Below are positions 34,739-42,499 of a stretch of DNA of 64,000 nucleotides, piece after piece (position 1 is the first letter of the stretch; every line of letters starts with the position of its first letter). The DNA is from CALBPI01 sp039821605. Its GTDB lineage: Bacteria > Pseudomonadota > Gammaproteobacteria > Steroidobacterales > Woeseiaceae. The notes beneath the pieces are model-generated. The model made no database searches, was not told the origin of the DNA, and was given only the letters and a program-made list of their open reading frames with translations. The translations under genes were made by a program, and so were the position numbers. The stretch spans positions 248,001 through 312,000 of the forward strand of contig JBCBNV010000004.1 in the NCBI GenBank assembly GCA_039821605.1, in the 5' to 3' direction.

Positions 34739-36358
34739 ATGCGTGGGGTAACGACGAGCTATCGACATCTGGCCGCGGGCGCCGCCTTGGTGTTCGCCGC
34801 GGGCGCGGCGCAGGGCGCTACGAGCGAATGGTGGGACACCGACTGGGGGCTGCGCCGAAACGTTGCCGTGAGCACAGGCCCTGTCGCGCCCGACAAGGGC
34901 TACGCGGGCTACACGCTACGGGTCTCGCCACTGGACACGCAATCGCTCATTGCGGCTGGCGAGCTGCAGAACGACTGCGACGACCTGCGCATCGTCTACT
35001 TCAATGGCACGGGCTGGCAGGACCTGCCGCGCCACGTGATCGGCTGCAACACGGCGCAGACGGACATTCGCTTCGCGGCACCCATCGGTCTGCCCAACTC
35101 GGCCACCAACGACGATTTCTACCTCTACTACGACAATGCGTCAGCGCCCGCGCCCGTTGCCCTGAGCACGACCAATGTCTATCTCTGGTACGACGACGCC
35201 AGCGTCAACCGCGCGGCGAGCTACGTCCGTGGCCGCGTCGATCCCTGGCACGGCAGTGGCTGGGACAACACGCTCGCCTGGAACGCGGCCGGCTACTACA
35301 CCTACCGCAACGGCGACAACTTCACGAGCGGCTACCGGCGCGCCGTCGATGAGCGCGACGTGTTCATCGAGGCCGAGTTCTTCCACGTGGACTGCTTTCC
35401 CATCAACATGACCACGGGTGTGCTCGTGCGCGGCATCATCCAGTCGGGTAGCGGCGGCAGCGAAAACTCGAACCACTATTACGCGAGCAACCGCGGCGAG
35501 TTCCCGCAGTCGGGCTGCGGCAATGCCAACGGCTACACACACGACGGCGCCATCATGCGGCGCCAGCGTAATCAGATCGCCGTGCAGAACGGCAACCCCG
35601 GCGACATCGTACCCAACCAGTGGCGACGCCAGGCCCTGGCGGCCTTCGGCGCCAACCCCACTTCGCTGCGTTTCTGGGATGAGGACTCGAGTGCGTTCTG
35701 GGCCGCCGATGCCTTCCCCAACGCCGGCAACCTGCAGGCGCAGGGCACCGACAACCAGAACGTTACGAATCGGGGTTTCGTCGCCGTCATGACGGCTCAG
35801 GATCAGGCGCGCCTGCGCAACATTTACGTGCGCCGCTACGTCGAGCCCGAGCCCGTGGCCGCGCTGGGCGGCACCGAGTCGATCGGGACGCCCAACCTCA
35901 CGGTTTTCAAAACCGTGGCGACGCAGAGCGATCCTGTGAACGGGGGTTCGGGTCCGTTCGATATTCCGGGTGCGGTGACCGAGTACGAAATCCGTGTCGA
36001 AAACTCCGGCGCGGGTCCTGTAGATGGCGATTCGCTCGTGATCACCGAACCATTGCCCGCGGGCACGGATCTCGTCGTGGCCGATATCGCGCCTGGCGCC
36101 GGACCTGTGCGCTTCGAAGACGGTCTGGGTGCGAGTTCAAGCGGTCTGTCGCTCAGCTTCCTCGGTCTCGGCAACGGCAGCGACGACATCGAGTTTTCGA
36201 CGGACGGCGTGAACTTCAACTACACCCCCGTCGCTGACGCCGCCGGCACCGACCCGGCCGTCCGCTTCCTGCGCATCCGGCCCTCGGGTGCCATGGCCGG
36301 CGCGCCCTCGGGTAGCCTGACCACGTTCTCGGTGTTCTTCCGCGTCCGGATCCGCTGA
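34739..36358 (+). CDS. Exported DUF2341-like surface protein with DUF11-type C-terminal domain
   Basis: Secreted or surface protein, 539 residues. A signal peptide (LAAGAALVFAAGAAQGA) precedes a WWDTDWGLRRNVAVST start typical of DUF2341 proteins, which often open with W..W..R. A jelly-roll-like middle with many aromatic and asparagine residues follows (about 60-380), then a C-terminal segment (NLTVFKTVATQSDPVNGG, YEIRVENSGAGPVDGDSLVI) resembling the DUF11/conserved-repeat domain of surface proteins. No catalytic motif and no sorting signal are seen. It stands alone between cysK and the S9 peptidase gene. Role in adhesion or glycan binding is only a guess. Confidence 0.65.
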   Translation: MRGVTTSYRHLAAGAALVFAAGAAQGATSEWWDTDWGLRRNVAVSTGPVAPDKGYAGYTLRVSPLDTQSLIAAGELQNDCDDLRIVYFNGTGWQDLPRHVIGCNTAQTDIRFAAPIGLPNSATNDDFYLYYDNASAPAPVALSTTNVYLWYDDASVNRAASYVRGRVDPWHGSGWDNTLAWNAAGYYTYRNGDNFTSGYRRAVDERDVFIEAEFFHVDCFPINMTTGVLVRGIIQSGSGGSENSNHYYASNRGEFPQSGCGNANGYTHDGAIMRRQRNQIAVQNGNPGDIVPNQWRRQALAAFGANPTSLRFWDEDSSAFWAADAFPNAGNLQAQGTDNQNVTNRGFVAVMTAQDQARLRNIYVRRYVEPEPVAALGGTESIGTPNLTVFKTVATQSDPVNGGSGPFDIPGAVTEYEIRVENSGAGPVDGDSLVITEPLPAGTDLVVADIAPGAGPVRFEDGLGASSSGLSLSFLGLGNGSDDIEFSTDGVNFNYTPVADAAGTDPAVRFLRIRPSGAMAGAPSGSLTTFSVFFRVRIR

Positions 36359-36413
36359 GCGCACACGCTTTCCTGCTAATCTATCGCGCGCCCATCCAAC
36401 CCAGGAGCTCGCG

Positions 36414-38810
36414 ATGCGCAGGATTCTTGCCGTACTGGCCGCGTTTGCCGTCACCTCGGCTTTTGCCCAGGAACCCGTCACGCTCGAACGCATCATGGCC
36501 GATCCCGATTGGATCGGTAACAAGCCCGAAAACCCGTGGTGGGACGACTCAAGCCAGGCGGTCTACTACCTGCAGAAGCGCGCCGGCGAGCGCATTCGCG
36601 ACCCTTTCCGGCTCACGCTCATCGATGCGCGCGCCGAACTCGTGGCGCCAGGGCTTCCGGCATCATCCAACGCGAGCCGTGTCTACAATGCGGACCGCAG
36701 CGCCGTGGTCTGGAGCGAGAATGGTGACGTGTTCTGGCGCGCACTCCCCGACGGCGACGTCCAGCAGCTGACCCGAACCACGGCGCGTGAGCGCGACGCG
36801 CAGTTTGTGCTGGGCCGATCGGCCGTGAGTTACCGCAACGGTGCCGGCTTCGTGGTGCACGACCTCGAGTCGGGCGCCGTCGCACAGCTGGCCGATCTGC
36901 GTTTTTCCGATGACCCCGACGCCGACGAAGGCTTCGACACGCTGCGCGAGAGCCAGCGCCGCATCTACGAGACCGTCGTCGAGGTCGAGCGACAGAAGGA
37001 CGCACTCGCCGACCATGAGGAAGCACGACAGGCCGAGAGCGCGGCCGCGGCGCCGCTGCCCATCTATCTCGGCAAGAAGATCGAGGAAGCGGGTATGGCG
37101 CTTTCGCCCGACGCGCGGCACCTGCTCATCGTGACGCAGCCCAAAGACTTCAAGCGCGGCAAGCGCGGCGTCATGCCCAACTACGTCACAGAAAGCGGCT
37201 ATACGGAGACCCGACAGCTGCGCCCGCGCGTCGGCCGCAATGTGCCGCCGCCGCACACCGCCTGGCTCGTCGACCTTGTCGAGCGCGAGGTCACGAAGCT
37301 CGACTTTGCCGAGCTAGACGGCGCCGATGAGGACCCGCTGGAAGAGCTGCGCGAGCAGGCGCTCGCATGGCACGTCGAGCGCGGTGCCGACAGCGCCAAG
37401 GTTGAGAAGCAACTCGAGGCGCCCGAAGTGCGTGCCATTGCCGTCGAGGAGGCGCAGTGGTCACCCGACGGCAGCCAGGTCGCGTTGCAGCTGCATTCGC
37501 GCGACAACAAGGACCGCTGGATCGTGACGATAGGGACCGATGCGCCCGAGCTCGAGGTGCTCGACCGACTCAGCGATTCGGCCTGGATCAACTACACGCA
37601 CAACAACTTCGGCTGGCTCGGCGATAGCAAGACGATCTGGTTCCAGTCCGAGGTCTCGGGCTACTCGCAGCTCTACACCAGGAAGGTCGGCAACCGTCGT
37701 ACGCGCACACTGACGCGCGGCGACTACGTCGTCGAGGAGCCCGTGCTCAGCCCCGACGAGGCCTACCTCTACTTCCGCGCCAATGTCCGGCACCCGAGCA
37801 CCTGGGAAATCCACCGCGTACCCGTCAGGGGCGGCGACGTCGAAACGCTCACAGACCTGGGTGGCGTAAACCACTTCCGCCTGTCTCCCGACGGTGGTTC
37901 GCTACTCGTCATTCACAGCGAGTTCGACCGCCACGAGGACCTGTTCCACGTGCTTGTCGCGGACGGCAGTTCGACGCGGCTCACAGACACGGTGACCGAT
38001 GCCTACAAGGCCATCGACTGGGTGATCCCCGAAATCGTCGAGGTGCCCTCGTCGCACGTCGACCGCCCGATCTACACGAAGCTGTACCTGCCGCCCGATT
38101 ACGACACGACCAGGACGTACCCCGCCGTCATGTTCGTGCACGGTGCCGGCTACACGCAGAACGCGCACGCGGGTTGGCCCTATTACTTTCGCGAGTTCAT
38201 GTTCCACACGCTGCTCGCGCGCGAGGGCGTCATTGTCATCGACATGGACTACCGCGCGTCGAAAGGTTATGGGCGTGACTGGCGCACGGCAATCTACCGC
38301 CAGATGGGTGTCCCTGAGCTTCAGGATTTTCAGGATGGCGTCGCGTGGCTGGCCGAGAACTACAACGTCGATCCCGCGCGTGTGGGGGTGTACGGCGGGT
38401 CGTACGGCGGTTTCATGACGTTTGTGGCGCTGTTCCGGGACCCCGACCTGTTTGCGGCGGGTGCCGCGTTGCGCCCTGTCGCCGACTGGGCGCATTACAA
38501 CCACGGCTACACGTCAAACATCCTCAACACGCCGCTCATCGATCCCGTGGCTTATGAAACGAGCTCACCGATCTACTACGCCGAGGGTCTCGAGAAGCCA
38601 ATGCTCATCGCGGCGGGCATGCAAGACGACAACGTGTTCTTCCAGGACTCAGTGTTGCTCGTTCAGCGTCTGCTCGAGCTGCAAAAGGAAGACTGGGAGA
38701 TCGCAGTGTACCCGCTCGACCCGCACGGTTTCGTGCATGCGGACTCGTGGCTCGACGAGTACCGGCGAATCTACAAGCTCATGAAGCGGTACGTGATGAC
38801 ACCGGAGTAA
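36414..38810 (+). CDS. Exported S9 family peptidase, DPP-IV type
   Basis: Exported serine peptidase, 798 residues, signal MRRILAVLAAFAVTSAFAQ. The N-terminal eight-bladed propeller region (about 40-540) includes WSPDGSQVAL and WLGDSKTIWFQSEVSGYSQL, as in dipeptidyl-peptidase IV relatives. The C-terminal hydrolase domain has RASKGYGRDWR, the nucleophile Ser663 in GGSYGG, the acid at Asp738/739 in MQDDNVFF and His771 in DPHGFV. It would remove dipeptides from peptides in the periplasm. It ends just before a dispersed palindromic element and is convergent with the pilin gene. Confidence 0.93.
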   Translation: MRRILAVLAAFAVTSAFAQEPVTLERIMADPDWIGNKPENPWWDDSSQAVYYLQKRAGERIRDPFRLTLIDARAELVAPGLPASSNASRVYNADRSAVVWSENGDVFWRALPDGDVQQLTRTTARERDAQFVLGRSAVSYRNGAGFVVHDLESGAVAQLADLRFSDDPDADEGFDTLRESQRRIYETVVEVERQKDALADHEEARQAESAAAAPLPIYLGKKIEEAGMALSPDARHLLIVTQPKDFKRGKRGVMPNYVTESGYTETRQLRPRVGRNVPPPHTAWLVDLVEREVTKLDFAELDGADEDPLEELREQALAWHVERGADSAKVEKQLEAPEVRAIAVEEAQWSPDGSQVALQLHSRDNKDRWIVTIGTDAPELEVLDRLSDSAWINYTHNNFGWLGDSKTIWFQSEVSGYSQLYTRKVGNRRTRTLTRGDYVVEEPVLSPDEAYLYFRANVRHPSTWEIHRVPVRGGDVETLTDLGGVNHFRLSPDGGSLLVIHSEFDRHEDLFHVLVADGSSTRLTDTVTDAYKAIDWVIPEIVEVPSSHVDRPIYTKLYLPPDYDTTRTYPAVMFVHGAGYTQNAHAGWPYYFREFMFHTLLAREGVIVIDMDYRASKGYGRDWRTAIYRQMGVPELQDFQDGVAWLAENYNVDPARVGVYGGSYGGFMTFVALFRDPDLFAAGAALRPVADWAHYNHGYTSNILNTPLIDPVAYETSSPIYYAEGLEKPMLIAAGMQDDNVFFQDSVLLVQRLLELQKEDWEIAVYPLDPHGFVHADSWLDEYRRIYKLMKRYVMTPE

Positions 38811-38817
38811 GCTCAGC

Positions 38818-38974
38818 CGTCATTGCGAGGACGTGGTGCCCGCCCCGTCATTGCGAGCCCGCGCAGCGGGCGCGGCAATCTCCTAACGACATCGCGACGG
38901 TTGGGAGACTGCCGCGGCCACTTCGTGGCCTCGCAATGACGGGGCGGGCTGCGCGGGCTCGCAATGACGGGGCG
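38818..38974. repeat. Palindromic dispersed element (locus 2), abutting the pilin stop codon
   Basis: It occupies almost all of the 164 bases between the convergent S9 peptidase and pilin genes. The core palindrome is about 38843-38944; the left arm carries the inner stem GCCCGC/GCGGGC with a GCA loop, the right arm (other strand) GGCCAC/GTGGCC with a GAA loop. One extra end unit sits on each side (38818-38842 and 38945-38973). The right end stops one base before the TAA of the pilin gene, whose stop begins at 38975 on this strand. Confidence 0.92.
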
Positions 38975-39448
38975 TTACCGACACGCCGACGGCAGGTACT
39001 TCCGCTCCACCGTCGAGCGGTTTTCCCCAACGGGCTCCATGCCAGTCGGCGCATCGCCATAGCCGCAATTCCAGGACAGCGGCGTTAAGGGACTGCCTGG
39101 CACGATGAGCGGACGAATCGAGAGGATTTCATCCGCGACACGCGCATTGGCATGGTTGCCGAAACGCACGTGCATGGCGCCGTCCTCAACCGTGATCTGC
39201 GTGACGTAGTTGCCGATCATCTGCTCCGGTAGCGGCGTGCCCGCAGCTTCGTTGTCGGCCGGAAACTCGCCGCGGTTGCGGTAGTACTCGTCGATCGAAC
39301 CTTTCATCGTGCTCGTCAGTGACATCGCCTCGATCACCTGCGCGCGGATGGTGTAGTCCTGGTAGGACGGGATCGCGATCGACGCGAGGATGCCGATGAT
39401 GGCGACCACGATCATGAGTTCGATGAGTGTGAATCCGTTTCTTTTCAT
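38975..39448 (-). CDS. pilA: Type IV major pilin-like protein
   Basis: Prepilin of 157 residues. It has a class III signal with cleavage after Gly5, MKRNG/FTLIELMIV, and the conserved glutamate at mature position 5. The hydrophobic alpha-1 helix ends at IAIPSYQDYTIRAQV. The C-terminal cysteine pair (WNC...SAC) would close the D-region loop as in PilA/PilE. Size fits a major pilin, although a pseudopilin role is possible. It is the last gene of a four-gene minus-strand cassette (YIP1-like, pilin-like, GspF-like, pilin). Eleven bases separate it from the GspF-like gene. Confidence 0.88.
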   Translation of the reverse strand: MKRNGFTLIELMIVVAIIGILASIAIPSYQDYTIRAQVIEAMSLTSTMKGSIDEYYRNRGEFPADNEAAGTPLPEQMIGNYVTQITVEDGAMHVRFGNHANARVADEILSIRPLIVPGSPLTPLSWNCGYGDAPTGMEPVGENRSTVERKYLPSACR

Positions 39449-39459
39449 GTTCCGGGTCC

Positions 39460-40437
39460 TCAGATGACAGAGCCCATCGAAAACAAGGGCTGGTACATGG
39501 CGATGACGAGCAGCGCGATGATGGCGTAGAGAATGACTTTGGTGGCGATGGCGATGCGGTTCCGCGCAGCCAACAGGTCGTCGGTGAGTCGCGTGAGATG
39601 ATCGGCGCATTGTGTGTCGAGCTCCCGCGTCAGCAGTCCCAGCGACTCCGCGATATTCAGGGATTCGATGGCGGGGTCATGCGCCGCCGCGGTCGGATCA
39701 AATTCAGTGTGTGCAGCAGCTGCCGATTTCGCAGCCGACAGATCGACATCGGCACGTTGCAGCAATCGCAGCGTGTTGAGATACAGGTCGCGCTGCCAGC
39801 TACGGCGCAGTGTGCCAAGCCCGGGCAGCAGTGTGATCCATGCCGGCATGGGCGCGAGCTTTTGTAGTCGCCCCCGAATTGTGACGCCCGATGCAATGAT
39901 GGCCGCCGCAACCACCAAGCCCGTGCCCATCACAAGAGCGGGCAGTATCGCTTCACCGCCGAGCAGGGCGGCGCTGAACGGTGGGAGGCGCCCTCCTGTG
40001 TCCTGGAACAGACCACGGAACGACGGAATGACCATCGAGCCGAAAATCCCGGAGACGACGCAAGCGACGAATACCAGTGCAATCGTATAGAGGATGAACC
40101 CGCTGAAGCCGGCCCAGTAGGTATCGACCACGATGCGCGTCTGAGTGACGTAGTGAGAGAAGTCGCGCAGCAGGCGAACGCGCCCGGGACCATCGATGGG
40201 TGACTCGCGCAGCAGCGCCGTGAGCCGCGCGTAAGGCGATGCGCCGACAGTAGGAAGGCCTGACGCCACATCCCCGGCAATCAATGCTCTGAGACGACCC
40301 GCATCCTCGGCAGACGCCGCAGGCACGGCATCGTCGATACGCTGCAGCGCCGTGTCTGCGTCGACACCTTGCTCAGACAAACCCTCAAATTGCCGAGTCA
40401 GCATGTGGAGATGGTCGATAGTCCGGGATTCGAACAT
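39460..40437 (-). CDS. Short GspF/PilC-like inner-membrane platform protein
   Basis: Predicted inner-membrane platform protein of a type IV pilus or type II secretion-like system, 325 residues against about 400 for PilC. Three membrane helices are visible. The middle VVSGIFGSMVIPSFRGLF and LPPFSAALLG, and the C-terminal ATKVILYAIIALLVIAMYQP followed by LFSMGSVI, follow the T2SF pattern (P.F...F...G..LP, then V.A.Y.P.F..G..I). The N-terminal T2SF repeat is reduced. The ATG lies 5 bases after the stop of the pilin-like gene. No ATPase gene is nearby. Confidence 0.72.
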   Translation of the reverse strand: MFESRTIDHLHMLTRQFEGLSEQGVDADTALQRIDDAVPAASAEDAGRLRALIAGDVASGLPTVGASPYARLTALLRESPIDGPGRVRLLRDFSHYVTQTRIVVDTYWAGFSGFILYTIALVFVACVVSGIFGSMVIPSFRGLFQDTGGRLPPFSAALLGGEAILPALVMGTGLVVAAAIIASGVTIRGRLQKLAPMPAWITLLPGLGTLRRSWQRDLYLNTLRLLQRADVDLSAAKSAAAAHTEFDPTAAAHDPAIESLNIAESLGLLTRELDTQCADHLTRLTDDLLAARNRIAIATKVILYAIIALLVIAMYQPLFSMGSVI

Positions 40438-40441
40438 GCGC

Positions 40442-40945
40442 TTAGGGTTCCTTTGGTTCCAGTCGCCACGCGTACGGTACGAGCTTGGCGTCGATACTGT
40501 CATCCGATGCTTCGGGCGCGTCGACGAGCTGCCAGCGTAGGGTTGCGCCATCGCCACCCACGATCGGCGCGGTCGTGCCGCGCCGGCTGCGGAGCATCGG
40601 GTGCGCGTGCGCCACGAACCAGAAACGAACGCTGCCCTGGGGCCCGATATTGACGCGGTCGACGAACGAGCCGTTGGACTCGCCGGAACGGGGGTCTGCG
40701 GGTTCGGGCCACCGCCCGTACTCGGCATAGTGCAACGTTGCCGTCATCATCGAGTCCTTGCTCAGCGTGAGCGCCTCGGCGATTTCCGCGCGCGCCACTG
40801 AGGTGTCGTAAGTGCGCGCCCCGATGCTGGCGACGACGATGACGACTGTGGCCGTTGCCACCACGTCGAACAGCTGGCGTGCCAGCGGCGCTGTACCGCT
40901 CCAGAGCGCATTGCGTAGCAGCCAAAGCCGCCTAACGATGTCCAA
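40442..40945 (-). CDS. Pilin-like protein without a prepilin cleavage site
   Basis: Membrane protein of 167 residues that aligns by eye with the neighbouring pilin after its helix: YDTSVARAEIAEALTLSKDS here against YQDYTIRAQVIEAMSLTSTM there, then HYAEYGRWP against YYRNRGEFP. The preceding helix (VVATATVVIVVASIGA) sits after a 26-residue basic extension, and the G/FTLxE processing site is missing. It may be a fixed, unprocessed pilin homologue or an assembly factor. It overlaps the YIP1-like gene by 14 bases and precedes the GspF-like gene by 4 bases. Confidence 0.65.
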   Translation of the reverse strand: MDIVRRLWLLRNALWSGTAPLARQLFDVVATATVVIVVASIGARTYDTSVARAEIAEALTLSKDSMMTATLHYAEYGRWPEPADPRSGESNGSFVDRVNIGPQGSVRFWFVAHAHPMLRSRRGTTAPIVGGDGATLRWQLVDAPEASDDSIDAKLVPYAWRLEPKEP

Positions 40946-41627
40946 GAAACGCCTCCGTCAAACCCGCGGAAAACACCGATAGCACGGCCTCGCCGCCCAG
41001 CGTGATGGACACCACCAGCGCGAGCGCAGCGGCCGATAAGAGCCAGGCCACCAACACACACGCCGCGGCGGGCATCGGGGGCAGGACTAGCGCCTCAGCG
41101 CATCCGATGACAAGCAGCACCTTGGACCACAGAATGGCGCCGACCTGTAGCACCAGGGCCGGTACGAGCACAGTGAGCGGCAGACCGCCCGCCGCACGCG
41201 GCACGCCCAGAGATTCAGCGAACATCACAGCGGCCAGACTAATGGGTGCCAATAGCACAATCGGCGCATTCGACCAGGCCAGGGCGCTCAGCAGGCGACG
41301 CGAATCGCCGCGGCCTTGAAACACCGGCGCGAGCCGCGATAACAGGAAAGCGGCGGCGAACAGCTGCAACAGCTCCAGCGCGGGCGGGAACGAGAGCAAT
41401 GATTGAGTGACATATCCCGCGGTGTATTCGGCGGCATTGTCGCCGAGCGCCAGACTGGCAACCGGGTAGGTTGCAAAGCTGGCAAGCACGGGCAGTACGA
41501 ACACGCCGTAACCGGGATTGTCATGGGTGATGCGCCGCAACGTGGCACGGGGCTGGCGCCAGATCGTGTGCAGCACCGAGCTGGCCGGCTTGCCGAGCGT
41601 GATGGCGCTTCCCTTCGTCATGTTCAT
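40932..41627 (-). CDS. YIP1-family integral membrane protein
   Basis: Inner-membrane protein of 231 residues with about five or six helices and the YIP1 layout: a cytoplasmic N-terminus with WRQPRATLRRITHDNPGYG, then a PVLASFATYPVASLALG helix and a long hydrophobic C-terminal half. It is first in a minus-strand cassette with two pilin-like genes and a GspF-like gene; the next gene starts inside its last 14 bases. Bacterial YIP1 proteins have no established biochemical role. It is divergent from ahpC over 232 bases that contain the OxyR-like site. Confidence 0.72.
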   Translation of the reverse strand: MNMTKGSAITLGKPASSVLHTIWRQPRATLRRITHDNPGYGVFVLPVLASFATYPVASLALGDNAAEYTAGYVTQSLLSFPPALELLQLFAAAFLLSRLAPVFQGRGDSRRLLSALAWSNAPIVLLAPISLAAVMFAESLGVPRAAGGLPLTVLVPALVLQVGAILWSKVLLVIGCAEALVLPPMPAAACVLVAWLLSAAALALVVSITLGGEAVLSVFSAGLTEAFLGHR

Positions 41628-41740
41628 GAAGCTAGCAGCTCTGCGGGGCGGATTCGAGCCCGACGGGCGGCGCGGCCAGCGAGCCGCGTCGATGGCTCCT
41701 GAAGCGAGACCCAGGGTGCATTCTCGATGCCTCGAGCGCC

Positions 41741-41777
41741 ATAGGGATTGTCAATGGCGACCATAGACACAATCTAC
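41741..41777. promoter_or_regulatory. OxyR-type operator upstream of ahpC
   Basis: Four quarter-sites with exact 7-base spacing over 37 bases: ATAG, CAAT, ATAG, CTAC. The OxyR tetramer consensus is ATAG-N7-CTAT-N7-ATAG-N7-CTAT, so 14 of 16 outer positions match and the spacing is exact. The site ends 82 bases before the ahpC ATG; a weak -10 (CAATAC, 41803-41808) lies 25 bases beyond, which suits activation from next to the -35. Confidence 0.75.
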
Positions 41778-41859
41778 TTCCCGCCGACGGTGTGGTTGTC
41801 GACAATACTCGTCTAACGCTCCCCCTTTTCGTAACCCAGACAACAGAGGTACAAGGCAC

Positions 41860-42423
41860 ATGGCACTTATCGGACAGCCGATTCCGGAATTCTCCACTGA
41901 CGCGTTTCACGACGGCGACTTCAAGACGATCACGTCGGAAGACGTCAAGGGTACGTGGGGCATCTTCCTGTTCTACCCCGCCGACTTTACGTTCGTGTGC
42001 CCGACCGAGCTCGAAGACATGGCCAAGGCCTACCCCGAGCTGCAGGAGCTGGGTGTCGAGGTCTACGCCGTATCGACGGACTCGCACTTCGTCCACAAGG
42101 CGTGGCACGAAACCAGCGATGCCATCTCGTCGGTCAACTACCCGATGCTGGGTGACCCGACGGGCGCCATCTCGCGCGGCTTCGACGTCATGATCGAAGA
42201 AGCGGGCCAGGCGCTGCGTGGCACGTTCCTCGTCGACCCCGACGGCATCATCCAGGTGTACGAAGTGCACACACTGGGTGTTGGCCGCTCGGCCAGGGAC
42301 ATGGTCCGCAAGGTCAAGGCTGCCCAGTACGTTCGCGAGAACGACGGCGAGGTCTGCCCGGCGGCCTGGGAGAAGGGCGAAGACACCCTGACCCCGTCGT
42401 TCGACCTGGTCGGCAAGATCTGA
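41860..42423 (+). CDS. ahpC: Alkyl hydroperoxide reductase subunit C (2-Cys peroxiredoxin)
   Basis: Peroxiredoxin reducing H2O2, organic peroxides and peroxynitrite, 187 residues, the family's usual length. Peroxidatic Cys47 lies in FTFVCPTELED and resolving Cys166 in EVCPAAWEKGE; the sensitivity motif region GDPTGAISRGFDVM is typical of AhpC. It is reduced by AhpF, encoded 76 bases downstream in the same direction. ATG is preceded by GAGGTACAAGG. The upstream 37-base OxyR-like site predicts induction by peroxide. Confidence 0.97.
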   Translation: MALIGQPIPEFSTDAFHDGDFKTITSEDVKGTWGIFLFYPADFTFVCPTELEDMAKAYPELQELGVEVYAVSTDSHFVHKAWHETSDAISSVNYPMLGDPTGAISRGFDVMIEEAGQALRGTFLVDPDGIIQVYEVHTLGVGRSARDMVRKVKAAQYVRENDGEVCPAAWEKGEDTLTPSFDLVGKI

Positions 42424-42499
42424 TCGGGTTGCCCCGCAGACAGACCAACGGTGCGGGGCGGCTTGACCGCCCCGCGTCGTCTCTCAAGGACACACGCTT

